Below, one piece after another: positions 1 through 6,215 of a DNA stretch of 6,215 nucleotides (position 1 is the first letter of the stretch; each line of letters opens with the position of its first letter). Below the pieces are notes generated by a model that saw only the letters and a program-made list of their open reading frames with translations, did not search any database and had not been told where the DNA came from. This DNA is from Betaproteobacteria bacterium (GTDB lineage: Bacteria; Pseudomonadota; Gammaproteobacteria; Burkholderiales; Casimicrobiaceae): contig VBCZ01000332.1 of NCBI GenBank assembly GCA_005889025.1, positions 1 to 6,215 on the forward strand, given 5' to 3'. A program made the position numbers and the translations under genes.

Positions 1-303
1 TGCCATCTTCATTCCATTCGCGGCGAGGATCGCCTTGATGTTTTCCAGCACTCGCCTCGTCTGGTCCTCGATCTTTCCTCCGACCCATTCGTTGGTCTGG
101 GGATCGACAGGCAGCTGTCCCGCGATGAAGAGGAGATCGCCGTACTTTATCGCTTGCGAGTAGGGACCCTTGGCTGCGGGCGCGTTCGGGGTGTCGATGA
201 CGCTCCGCTGGGCTGGATCGGCAATCGCCCCGGCGGAGATCAGGAAGAGCAGCGGACAAAGTCCCCGCCCAAATTGCTCGATGACATCGCTGAAATGCTT
301 CAT
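1..303 (-). CDS. RidA-family protein with N-terminal signal peptide (partial; 3' end outside window)
   Basis: The first 101 codons of a RidA/YjgF/UK114-family protein; the C-terminal part lies beyond the left edge. RidA proteins are small trimeric enzymes that hydrolyse reactive enamine/imine intermediates. The family signature is visible as NAPAAKGPYSQAIKYGD at residues 40-56, followed by LLFIAGQLPVDP at 57-68, the usual order at the start of a RidA domain. The conserved arginine later in the domain cannot be checked because it is outside the window. Residues 1-28 are unusual for the family: a hydrophobic stretch (about LCPLLFLISAGAIA, 15-28) ending in Ala-Ile-Ala before Asp-Pro looks like a Sec signal peptide, so the mature protein is probably periplasmic. 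The ATG at 303 has a weak GGGGTAGG-like ribosome site just upstream. It lies on the same strand as, and downstream of, the rhamnose isomerase, but the gap of about 130 bases may hold its own promoter. Its substrate is unknown. Confidence 0.85.
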   Translation of the reverse strand, partial: MKHFSDVIEQFGRGLCPLLFLISAGAIADPAQRSVIDTPNAPAAKGPYSQAIKYGDLLFIAGQLPVDPQTNEWVGGKIEDQTRRVLENIKAILAANGMKMA

Positions 304-345
304 GCCTACCCCGACATTGACTGATCAGCCCCGGATTTGGCGCCC

Positions 346-376
346 AATATACCACGTGATACTCAATACCCATCAA
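346..376 (-). promoter_or_regulatory. possible promoter for the RidA-family gene
   Basis: Read on the minus strand, TTGATG (376-371) and TATATT (351-346) are separated by 19 bases, or 18 if GTATAT is taken as the -10 box. Both boxes resemble sigma-70 elements. Transcription would begin near 339, leaving a leader of about 35 bases before the ATG at 303. A CACGTG palindrome (353-358) sits in the spacer, with imperfect symmetry extending outward, and could be a regulator site. The stretch is AT-richer than its surroundings. I see no convincing hairpin terminator for the isomerase gene in 304-431. Confidence 0.35.
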
Positions 377-431
377 GCCTAATCAAATTTATGCATTTCC
401 GATCAGGACCTCTCAAGCGGACACCGGCGTC

Positions 432-1739
432 TCATACGATGCCGCTTCCTGCTCTTCGCGGCAGCGGCCGGGATTCCGCGCACGCCTTCCGATATCCGCT
501 CGAACGATAAGCTGCGAGCGGATCGATGGCTGCGCCGATGCTGTTGCGGGCCTGAGCGAGGATGGGCGACACATCGGTGGTGAACGCACGCTTCAGCGTT
601 TGCGATGCCATGAGCGCATCGTTGGATTCCTGGAATCCCGCCAGAGCTTCTCGGTCTACGAGCAACGCCTGAGCCCAAGCCCGCTGCAACTCGCCTGCAC
701 TGGATACGAGACTCTCGATCGGATCGGTGACATTGTGCGATTGATCGAGCATGTGCGCGGGGTGGAAGTCGGAGACGTTGCGCCACTGCGCATCGGCCAG
801 CTCGTTGAATATGAGGAATAGCCGATACGGATGGATCGAGCCGGCGTCCAGATCGTCGTCGCCATACTTCGAATCGTTGAAGTGGAAACCACCGAGCCGC
901 CGCGCATGAATCAGACGGCACACGATCATCTCGATGTTGACGTTGGGCGCATGATGGCCGAGGTCCACGAGGCATCGCGCCTTCGGTCCCAGTTCCCGCG
1001 CCGCCATCAGCGAGCTTCCCCAGTCCTGGATCACCGTCGCGTAAAACGCCGGCTCGTAGAACTTGTGCTCGAGCAGCATGTTCCAGTTATCGGGCAAGGC
1101 CACGTAAATCTTCGCGACCGATTCCAGATAGCGCTCGAATGCACGGGCCATGTGCTGCTGGCCTGGAAAGTTGGCGCCGTCGGCAATCCAGACCGTCAAG
1201 GCCTTGGACCCGAGCTCCCGTCCCAGAGAGATGCAATCCAGATTGTGCTCGATCGCCTGTGCGCGAACGGCGGGATCGGTGTGCGTAAGGCTGCCGAACT
1301 TGTAGGAATGGGGATTCTCGGGCCGATCCTGGAAGGTATTGGAATTGACCGCATCGAAGCGCAAGCCCAGCGTGTCGGCGTAATCCTTCAAAGCCTTTGC
1401 GTCGGAGGGTTTGTCCCAGGGGAAATGCAGCGAAACGGCGGGCGTCGCGCCGGTGAGGCGGTGGACGACCGCACAATCGTCCATCTTGTCGAAAACGCTG
1501 GCGGGCTCTCCAGGACCCGGAAACCGGGCAAAGCGGGTTCCTCCGGTGCCGACACCCCACGACGGAAGCGCCACTGCAAAATGCGCCACCGCATCGGTGA
1601 TGCGATCGATTTCCACGCCGTCGCGGGCGAGCCGGCTGCCCAACGCCGCATAGTCCGCCTGCAAGTCTCTGAGAAGCGGAGCGTTCGCTTCGCTGATGAA
1701 TGCGGCATTTACTCTGGCGGGGCCGTTCGGCCTATTCAT
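432..1739 (-). CDS. rhaI: L-rhamnose isomerase, Pseudomonas stutzeri type
   Basis: 435 residues. It interconverts L-rhamnose and L-rhamnulose, the first step of rhamnose use, in the cytoplasm, as a metal-dependent TIM-barrel isomerase. The sequence matches the P. stutzeri-type enzyme (about 430 residues) along its whole length, including PSWGVGTGGTRFARFPG (59-75), NSNTF (132-136), SLTHT (150-154) and VDLGHHAPN (258-266). The metal and catalytic residues known from the P. stutzeri structure are all present at a constant offset of about five: E224, D259, H262, H286, D294, D296 and D332 (in LLEHK, VDLGHH, FHFNDSKYGDDD and HMLDQSHNVTDP). The broad-specificity P. stutzeri enzyme also acts on several rare sugars, which may apply here. 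The ATG at 1739 is 18 bases after the stop of the aldolase/dehydrogenase gene, so the two are very probably co-transcribed. The ribosome site before this ATG is weak, which fits translational coupling. The protein is not the E. coli RhaA type. Confidence 0.96.
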   Translation of the reverse strand: MNRPNGPARVNAAFISEANAPLLRDLQADYAALGSRLARDGVEIDRITDAVAHFAVALPSWGVGTGGTRFARFPGPGEPASVFDKMDDCAVVHRLTGATPAVSLHFPWDKPSDAKALKDYADTLGLRFDAVNSNTFQDRPENPHSYKFGSLTHTDPAVRAQAIEHNLDCISLGRELGSKALTVWIADGANFPGQQHMARAFERYLESVAKIYVALPDNWNMLLEHKFYEPAFYATVIQDWGSSLMAARELGPKARCLVDLGHHAPNVNIEMIVCRLIHARRLGGFHFNDSKYGDDDLDAGSIHPYRLFLIFNELADAQWRNVSDFHPAHMLDQSHNVTDPIESLVSSAGELQRAWAQALLVDREALAGFQESNDALMASQTLKRAFTTDVSPILAQARNSIGAAIDPLAAYRSSGYRKACAESRPLPRRAGSGIV

Positions 1740-1757
1740 GAGATTCGCGCTGAAGCA

Positions 1758-3878
1758 TCAGCGAGTGAAGGCCGGGGCGTGCCCGGCGTCGACATTGAGG
1801 ATATTGCCGGTGGACTTGGCCGCGCGGTCGGAAGCTAAGAACGCAATTGCTTCGGCAACGTCCTCGGGATACACACTGCGCTTGAGCAGGCTTCGATCCC
1901 GATACATCGCCTCCAGATCCTCCGGAGTCGTCTTGTACTGCGCGGCCCGCTGTTCGCCCCACTCGCCCTGCCAGATACGCGAACCGCGCAGCACCGCATC
2001 GGGATTGACAACGTTGACGCGGATGCCGAACGGTGCACACTCCAGCGCAAGGCAGCGGGCCAGATGCAGCTCCGAGGCTTTGGCTGTGCAGTACGCCGCC
2101 GCTCCCGGTGATGCCGCCAACGCATTCTTCGATCCGACAAAAACGATCGCGCCGCCCATTTCCTGGGCCTTCATGAGCTTCACCGCTTCGCGGCTGACCA
2201 GGAAGTAGCCGGTCGACAGGACGTCCATGTTTCGCTGCCACAAGGCGAGGCTGGTTTCGTCGATCGGTGCGGCTGAGGCAATGCCGGCATTCGAAACACA
2301 GATATCCATTCCGCCAAACTGCCACGCCATATCGTTAAATGCCGCCGAGACGGTGTCCTCGTCGGCAACATCGAGCCACACGGCCCGCACCGCATCGGCA
2401 CCGTAACGGCGTTCGATCACCGTATGCGCCTCATCGAGGGCCTCGCGATCGATGTCGGCAATGACCACGCAGGCGCCATCGTCGATCATGCGCTGCGCGC
2501 AGGCGAGCCCGATACCGCCGGCGCCACCCGTAATCAGTGCAATGCGCCCGGCAAGAGCCCGGGGCTTCGGCATGCGCTGCAATTTCGCTTCCTCGAGCAG
2601 CCAGTACTCGATATCGAATGCTTCCTGCTCGGCGAGTCCGCAGTAGGTCGACACGCGTGACGATTCGCGCATCACATTGATCGCATTGACGTAGAACTCC
2701 GCGCAGATTCTCGCGGTGGCCTTGTCGGCCGCGAAGGTGAACATCCCGACCCCCGGAACGAGGTAGACGACCGCGTTCGGGTCACGCATCGCCGACGAGT
2801 CGGCGCGCTTGCAGCGCTCGTAATAGGCAACGTATTCCGTCCGATATCCTTCGATGGCGGAGGAAAGGCGTCTGAGCAGGTCGTCAACGGATTCCCTTGG
2901 CGGCTCGAACGGCAGCACCAGCGGACGGATCTTGGTGCGCAAGAAGTGATCGGGACAGGAGGTGCCGAGGGCGGCCAGCTTGTGCAGGGCCTGGCGCGAT
3001 ACGAATTCGAGCACCGCCGGACTGTCATCGAAATGACCCACTTTGCGGTGCGTCCCGGAAATCAGCCCGCGAATCCTCGGCATCACCGCAGCCGCCACTT
3101 CGCGGCGCTGGTCTTGCGAGAGCGGTTCGACCGCAATGCGACCGAACGGATGCTGCGTGCCGCTTCGCCTCGCGAGCCACACGGTCGCCCGGTTGATGGT
3201 CGCGAGCGTCGTTTCGTAGCATTCCTTGTCGCTCTCACCCCAGGTGATCAGTCCGTGCCCTTCGAGCACGACCCCCTTGGCCGCAGGGTTCTCGTCCGCG
3301 AATCGCTTGAGGCGCATGCCCAATTCGAATCCGGGTCGGATCCAGGAGAGCCACCCGATCTCGTCGCCGTAGATCTCGCTGGTCAGTGAGCCGCTGTCCT
3401 TGCAAGCGGCGATCGCGATCACCGCGTCCGGGTGCATGTGGTCGATGCATTTGCGATCGACGAGCCCGTGAAGAGGCGTATCGATGCTCGGCGCACGAGG
3501 ATTCAAGTTGAAGACGCAGTGCTCGTACAGCCTGACCATCTCGTCCTCCGTGCGCGGGCCCTTGTAGAGCCTCTGCAATGCGCGCAACTTGTCGAGATAG
3601 AGCGTCGCAAAACCCTCGAGCGTCATGGTGCCGAGATCACCGCCCGAGCCTTTGACCCAGAGGACACTCACCTCTTCGCCGCTCAGCGGATCGTGCATGC
3701 GGATTTTGGACGAGGTGTTGCCGCCTCCGAAATTGGTGATCCGCTTATCCGAACCGAGCAGGTTGGATCGATAACGCAGCAATTCTGCGGGGCCGAGATG
3801 CGCGGCAGCCGCATCGTCCCAGCGGGACTGAAGCATGGCGAGGTCCTCATCCTGCTCCGGGGACCGAACGATTTCCAT
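1758..3878 (-). CDS. rhaD: bifunctional L-rhamnulose-1-phosphate aldolase / short-chain dehydrogenase (lactaldehyde-processing)
   Basis: 706 residues from the chosen ATG at 3878. The N-terminal half (about 15-240) is a class II aldolase domain that should split L-rhamnulose 1-phosphate into dihydroxyacetone phosphate and L-lactaldehyde. It shows GGGNTSSK (51-58), KGSGGDLGTM (76-85), the metal pair H147/H149 in DHMHPD, and H208 in EGHGL. A linker follows (about 250-440). The C-terminal half (about 442-706) is a classical short-chain dehydrogenase with TGGAGGIG (450-457), NAG (530-532), S583 and the catalytic pair Y596/K600. D475 after the second strand suggests NAD rather than NADP. Such fusions (RhaD or RhaEW) are known in rhamnose loci, with the dehydrogenase acting on lactaldehyde. 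An upstream in-frame TTG at 3992 would add 38 residues, but it overlaps a -35 box. The ATG at 3878 has a GGGAG ribosome site six bases before it and gives the usual family N-terminus. An ATG at 3920 is a weaker alternative. It is probably first in an operon with rhaI. Confidence 0.95.
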   Translation of the reverse strand: MEIVRSPEQDEDLAMLQSRWDDAAAAHLGPAELLRYRSNLLGSDKRITNFGGGNTSSKIRMHDPLSGEEVSVLWVKGSGGDLGTMTLEGFATLYLDKLRALQRLYKGPRTEDEMVRLYEHCVFNLNPRAPSIDTPLHGLVDRKCIDHMHPDAVIAIAACKDSGSLTSEIYGDEIGWLSWIRPGFELGMRLKRFADENPAAKGVVLEGHGLITWGESDKECYETTLATINRATVWLARRSGTQHPFGRIAVEPLSQDQRREVAAAVMPRIRGLISGTHRKVGHFDDSPAVLEFVSRQALHKLAALGTSCPDHFLRTKIRPLVLPFEPPRESVDDLLRRLSSAIEGYRTEYVAYYERCKRADSSAMRDPNAVVYLVPGVGMFTFAADKATARICAEFYVNAINVMRESSRVSTYCGLAEQEAFDIEYWLLEEAKLQRMPKPRALAGRIALITGGAGGIGLACAQRMIDDGACVVIADIDREALDEAHTVIERRYGADAVRAVWLDVADEDTVSAAFNDMAWQFGGMDICVSNAGIASAAPIDETSLALWQRNMDVLSTGYFLVSREAVKLMKAQEMGGAIVFVGSKNALAASPGAAAYCTAKASELHLARCLALECAPFGIRVNVVNPDAVLRGSRIWQGEWGEQRAAQYKTTPEDLEAMYRDRSLLKRSVYPEDVAEAIAFLASDRAAKSTGNILNVDAGHAPAFTR

Positions 3879-3884
3879 GGGCTG

Positions 3885-3889
3885 CTCCC
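3885..3889 (-). promoter_or_regulatory. ribosome binding site deciding the rhaD start
   Basis: GGGAG on the minus strand lies six bases before the ATG at 3878. The alternative starts at 3920 (ATG) and 3992 (TTG) have no comparable site, and family members begin shortly before the SRWDDA region, so this site supports the shorter 706-residue protein. Confidence 0.65.
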
Positions 3890-3962
3890 GTGACGCATTC
3901 GAGTCGCCCAGGTCAGCCATTTCGCTCGGATCGTCGGCCGGCGCTGGAGCGCTCGAGGAAGC

Positions 3963-3992
3963 TATGTAGCACCTCCCACCATCAATTGTCAA
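3963..3992 (-). promoter_or_regulatory. candidate sigma-70 promoter for the rhaD-rhaI operon
   Basis: On the minus strand a perfect TTGACA -35 hexamer (3992-3987) is followed, after 18 bases, by TACATA (3968-3963), a poor -10 match. Transcription would start near 3956, about 78 bases before the ATG at 3878. A strong -35 box with a weak -10 box fits a controlled promoter. It lies between the divergent rhaD and deoR-type genes. Confidence 0.5.
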
Positions 3993-4009
3993 AATCGTGC
4001 ATAAGTGCT
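3968..4009. promoter_or_regulatory. possible operator region between the divergent genes
   Basis: The 134-base divergent gap contains AGCAC (3968-3972) and its inverted copy GTGCT (4005-4009). Between them is the near-palindrome TCAATTGT (3982-3989), which overlaps the -35 box of the minus-strand promoter. For the plus strand, CATAAG (4000-4005) could be a -10 box, but no -35 match stands at the right distance. A DeoR-family repressor encoded next door would be expected to bind here; the exact operator cannot be assigned from one sequence. Confidence 0.25.
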
Positions 4010-4012
4010 CAA

Positions 4013-4879
4013 ATGGCGTCTTCCAGGGCCCCGCACCGCGTTGAGGAGGATGTGCGGCGCCGGGCGGGAGAAACCGTGCTCGAACGCGAACGTCACCGGC
4101 TCATCCTCAAACTGGTCGATGAGCACTCCATCATCAGTATGGCGCAGCTGGTGGAATTGCTAAGCGCGTCGGACGCCACCATTCGCAGAGACATCAACGC
4201 ATTGGCTGAGCAGGGCCAGCTGCGTCGCATCCGCGGCGGTGCGGAGGCTATCCGACCCCGTCATGAAGCCCGGCTGGTCGGCGTGCCGTTCAACCTCAGT
4301 CTGGGATTTAACGCGCCGCAAAAGCGCGCCATCGCGCGCGCAGCGGCAAAACTCATCGAAGCTGGAGACAGCATCATCATCGGCGGCGGATCGACGACGT
4401 TTGGAATGGTTGAATTCCTGCCCCCGACGGATCTCGACATCCTGACCAATTCCTTTCCGATCGCCGCGAAGCTGGTGGAGACCAGCCGCAATCGGATCAC
4501 CCTCCCGGGAGGAACGTATTACCGGGAGCAGCAAATAATCCTCAGCCCCTTCGATGGCGACGCGAGCGAGAATTTCTCAGCGAGCAAGCTGTTCACCGGC
4601 TGTCTGGGCATCAACCGACTCGGCGTGATGGAAACCGATCCTTTGATTGCGCGCGCCCAAACCCGGCTGCTGAAGCGGGCCGACAAGGTGATCGTCATGG
4701 CCGACGCGAGCAAGCTCCGCAAGCGCTCGTCGATGATCGTCTGCGGCCTCGAGCGGATCGCCGTGCTGGTCACCGACGACGGGGCGGCTGCGGCAGATCT
4801 CGAGATCTACCGATCTGCCGGCATCGAGGTAATCGTAGCTCCTGTTCTCGAGGAGGAAGGCTTGACGAGGTCGGCTTAG
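4013..4879 (+). CDS. DeoR/GlpR-family transcriptional repressor, likely regulator of the rhamnose locus
   Basis: 288 residues from the ATG at 4013. DeoR-family proteins are sugar-phosphate-responsive repressors. An N-terminal DeoR helix-turn-helix occupies about residues 24-77, with ERHRLILKLVDEH and the recognition segment SDATIRRDINALAEQGQLRRIRGGA. The C-terminal sensor domain (about 100-270) has the expected KRAIARAAAKLIEAGDSIIIGGGSTT (104-129), ILTNS (143-147), the LGINRLG region (198-204), ADASKL (230-235) and VTDDG (253-257). Divergent placement next to rhaD and the known use of DeoR-type RhaR regulators in rhizobial rhamnose loci make it a likely controller of this locus; the ligand is inferred to be a phosphorylated rhamnose intermediate. 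The start is uncertain. A GTG at 4076, preceded by GGGAG (4066-4070) five bases upstream, gives a 267-residue protein beginning just before the helix-turn-helix, as is typical. The ATG at 4013 lacks a clear ribosome site. Confidence 0.9.
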   Translation: MASSRAPHRVEEDVRRRAGETVLERERHRLILKLVDEHSIISMAQLVELLSASDATIRRDINALAEQGQLRRIRGGAEAIRPRHEARLVGVPFNLSLGFNAPQKRAIARAAAKLIEAGDSIIIGGGSTTFGMVEFLPPTDLDILTNSFPIAAKLVETSRNRITLPGGTYYREQQIILSPFDGDASENFSASKLFTGCLGINRLGVMETDPLIARAQTRLLKRADKVIVMADASKLRKRSSMIVCGLERIAVLVTDDGAAAADLEIYRSAGIEVIVAPVLEEEGLTRSA

Positions 4880-4955
4880 CGGCTCGCTCGATCCGCTCGC
4901 CCCATCAGCGGCTCGCCACCCGTTCGTCCCATCCAACTCGCTTTCGGAACTGACT
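4880..4955 (+). other. gap between regulator and cupin gene
   Basis: These 76 bases hold no gene. A ten-base direct repeat, AGCGGCTCGC, occurs at 4878-4887 and 4907-4916, probably by chance in GC-rich DNA. No clear terminator hairpin or sigma-70 promoter is visible, so the cupin gene may be co-transcribed with the regulator. GGAA (4946-4949) is a weak ribosome site six bases before the ATG at 4956. Confidence 0.5.
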
Positions 4956-6137
4956 ATGACTCAAGAAAGCGTCAAGTCCCTCGCCGAACGTGCCCTGGAA
5001 GCCGGCCATGGCGTGCTCCGGCTCGCGCCCAATTGGGTGCCGCGCTCCTTCTGCGTCCCCGGCCGGCGAATAAAATTGCACCCGGACGATTACTACGTGC
5101 TCGGCGGCGCGCGCGGCGGCATCGATGAACGATGGTTCGCCTCGACCACGCCCGCAGACAACGGACCGCTCACCGGCGTAAACGAAGGCTTGAGCCAAAT
5201 CGTCGTGGACGCGGGTCCGAATTCCGCAAAGATGTTGCTGCGCGATGCCATCCAGGAACTCAAGTCCGACATTGTCGGCGAGCGGATCTGGCGGGACTAC
5301 GCCAACTGGCCGATGTTCTCGAAGTTTTTCGACAACCTCGCGGCATTGCCCTTTCACATCCATCACCGCGATGCGCACGCCAGGCTGGTCGACCGCGTCG
5401 GCAAGCCCGAGTCCTATTACTTCCCCGCTCAGGTCAACAACCACCGCGGAATGTTTCCGTACACCTTCTTCGGGCTCGTGCCCGGCACGACCAAGGACCA
5501 ATTGCGGCGCGCGCTGATCAATTTCAGCAAGGGCGACAATCAGATTACCTTTCTCTCGGCGGCTTACCCGCTTCAAGTCGGAACGGGATGGGACGTGCCA
5601 CCGGGCATATTGCATGCGCCGGGCAGCTTGTGCACTTACGAGCCTCAAAATGCATCCGATGTCTTCGCGATGTACGAGTCATTGACGGGCAACCAATTGG
5701 TGTCAGAGTCGTTGCTGTGGAAGGACGTGCCCGAGGACAGGAAGGGCGATGTCGACTTCCTGGTGGACCTGATCGATTGGGATGCCACCCGAGACGAGAT
5801 GCAAACGCGATCGAACGGTTATTTCGAGAAGTGGGTCTCCTACAAGTCGCGCGCGTTCAGCGCAAAGGAGCTGACGCTGCTGCCCGGACGCACGGCGACC
5901 GTCGTGGACTCGGCGGCTTACGGGCTGATCCTGCTCGAAGGCTATGGCGCGCTTGGCGTTCACAAGATCGATACGCCCTCGGTAATACGCTTTGGCGAGC
6001 TCACCAACGACGAGTTTTTCGTGACTGAGAGCGCGGCCACGACGGGCGTGACCATTTCCAATGCGAGCGCCACCGAGTCGCTGGTCATGCTGAAGCACTT
6101 CGGCCCCGACAACCCCGACTTGCCGATGTTGTCTTGA
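4956..6137 (+). CDS. cupin protein related to class I mannose-6-phosphate isomerase; substrate unknown
   Basis: 393 residues with two apparent cupin regions. The first (about 125-245) carries the class I phosphomannose isomerase metal-site pattern: FHIHHRDAH (133-141; H134 and H136), GKPESYYF (149-156; E152) and VPPGILHAPG (214-223; H220), then YEPQNASDVFAMYES (228-242), which parallels the family's E-x-Q-x-x-S-D segment. The second (about 297-385) is a smaller beta-rich domain like the C-terminal cupin of that family. In this metal-site pattern, histidine 134 replaces the usual glutamine. No signal peptide is visible, so it is cytoplasmic. The substrate cannot be read from the sequence. It could be mannose 6-phosphate, but its position after a rhamnose-locus regulator and before a possible glycosidase gene makes another sugar or sugar phosphate plausible. 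The family and fold are fairly sure; the reaction is not. Confidence 0.8.
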   Translation: MTQESVKSLAERALEAGHGVLRLAPNWVPRSFCVPGRRIKLHPDDYYVLGGARGGIDERWFASTTPADNGPLTGVNEGLSQIVVDAGPNSAKMLLRDAIQELKSDIVGERIWRDYANWPMFSKFFDNLAALPFHIHHRDAHARLVDRVGKPESYYFPAQVNNHRGMFPYTFFGLVPGTTKDQLRRALINFSKGDNQITFLSAAYPLQVGTGWDVPPGILHAPGSLCTYEPQNASDVFAMYESLTGNQLVSESLLWKDVPEDRKGDVDFLVDLIDWDATRDEMQTRSNGYFEKWVSYKSRAFSAKELTLLPGRTATVVDSAAYGLILLEGYGALGVHKIDTPSVIRFGELTNDEFFVTESAATTGVTISNASATESLVMLKHFGPDNPDLPMLS

Positions 6138-6215
6138 GCCAGCGCCTGCCGCGATACAGCAGGCTGCTCCTGGACATGCACATCCCGGATTGGGATGCGG
6201 CGTTCCTGAGCGAGT
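6134..6215 (+). CDS. start of a further gene, possibly glycoside-hydrolase-like (partial; 3' end outside window)
   Basis: An open frame starts at TTG 6134, where the last bases of the cupin gene form TTGA: the TTG overlaps the TGA stop by two bases, a typical coupling arrangement. It continues without a stop to the window edge, reading MSQRLPRYSRLLLDMHIPDW and then DAAFLSE. An in-frame ATG at 6176 is an alternative start, but it would remove the RYSRLLLD segment, which looks like real protein. No ribosome site precedes the TTG, which fits coupling to the cupin gene. The LLLDMHIPDWD segment recalls to me the N-terminus of TIM-barrel proteins annotated as hypothetical glycoside hydrolases or fucosidase-like enzymes. 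With only 27 codons this is a weak resemblance. Confidence 0.5.
   Translation, partial: MSQRLPRYSRLLLDMHIPDWDAAFLSE

Noticed and set aside
170..382. Plus-strand open frame of 70 codons at the left end
   Set aside because: It is antisense to the RidA-family gene and its candidate promoter, and has no recognisable domain.
403..975. Minus-strand open frame of 190 codons overlapping rhaI in another frame
   Set aside because: It is rich in Arg, Ser and Pro, shows no family motif, and is a frame shadow of the isomerase gene.
831..1838. Long plus-strand open frame of 335 codons
   Set aside because: It lies antisense to rhaI, whose product matches a known enzyme along its full length; the frame is a product of high GC content and has no recognisable domain.
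1758..3878. Possible gene fusion artefact between aldolase and dehydrogenase
   Set aside because: This two-domain arrangement is an established family in rhamnose catabolism, so the fusion is expected and not a novelty or sequencing error.
4878..4916. Direct repeat AGCGGCTCGC, two copies
   Set aside because: Two short GC-rich copies, one overlapping the stop codon of the regulator gene; chance is the simplest explanation.
4905..5648. Minus-strand open frame of 247 codons opposite the cupin gene
   Set aside because: The plus-strand cupin has coherent metal-site motifs; the opposite frame has none.
5132..6028. Plus-strand open frame of 298 codons in another frame of the cupin gene
   Set aside because: It is Arg-rich with low complexity and no motif, a typical shifted-frame reading of GC-rich coding DNA.

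Overview
The window is about 6.2 kb of GC-rich bacterial DNA carrying an L-rhamnose catabolic locus. Two gene groups point away from a short shared control region at about 3879-4012. The organism is probably a proteobacterium: the isomerase closely resembles the Pseudomonas stutzeri-type L-rhamnose isomerase, and RhaI paired with a fused aldolase/dehydrogenase is known from proteobacteria such as rhizobia. The sequence alone does not fix the genus. I see no mobile element, CRISPR array, tRNA or rRNA, and no gene-free stretch longer than about 135 bases.

Minus strand, read from 3878 down to 1. First comes a bifunctional L-rhamnulose-1-phosphate aldolase/short-chain dehydrogenase (RhaD, also called RhaEW). 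Eighteen bases later comes the L-rhamnose isomerase (RhaI). After a further gap of about 130 bases that may hold its own promoter, there is the 5' part of a RidA-family gene with a secretion signal, cut by the window edge.

Plus strand, from 4013 to the end. A DeoR/GlpR-family repressor comes first, then a cupin protein related to class I mannose-6-phosphate isomerases. A third reading frame then starts on a TTG that overlaps the cupin stop codon and runs off the right edge. It may be a glycoside-hydrolase-like protein.

Working model: the DeoR protein controls both directions. RhaI converts L-rhamnose to L-rhamnulose. A kinase that is not in this window makes L-rhamnulose 1-phosphate. RhaD splits this to dihydroxyacetone phosphate and L-lactaldehyde, and its dehydrogenase half processes the lactaldehyde. 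The cupin and the gene after it are the least explained part: a sugar-isomerase-like protein and a possible glycosidase co-directional with the regulator suggest a role in releasing or preparing rhamnose-containing sugars, but this is inference.
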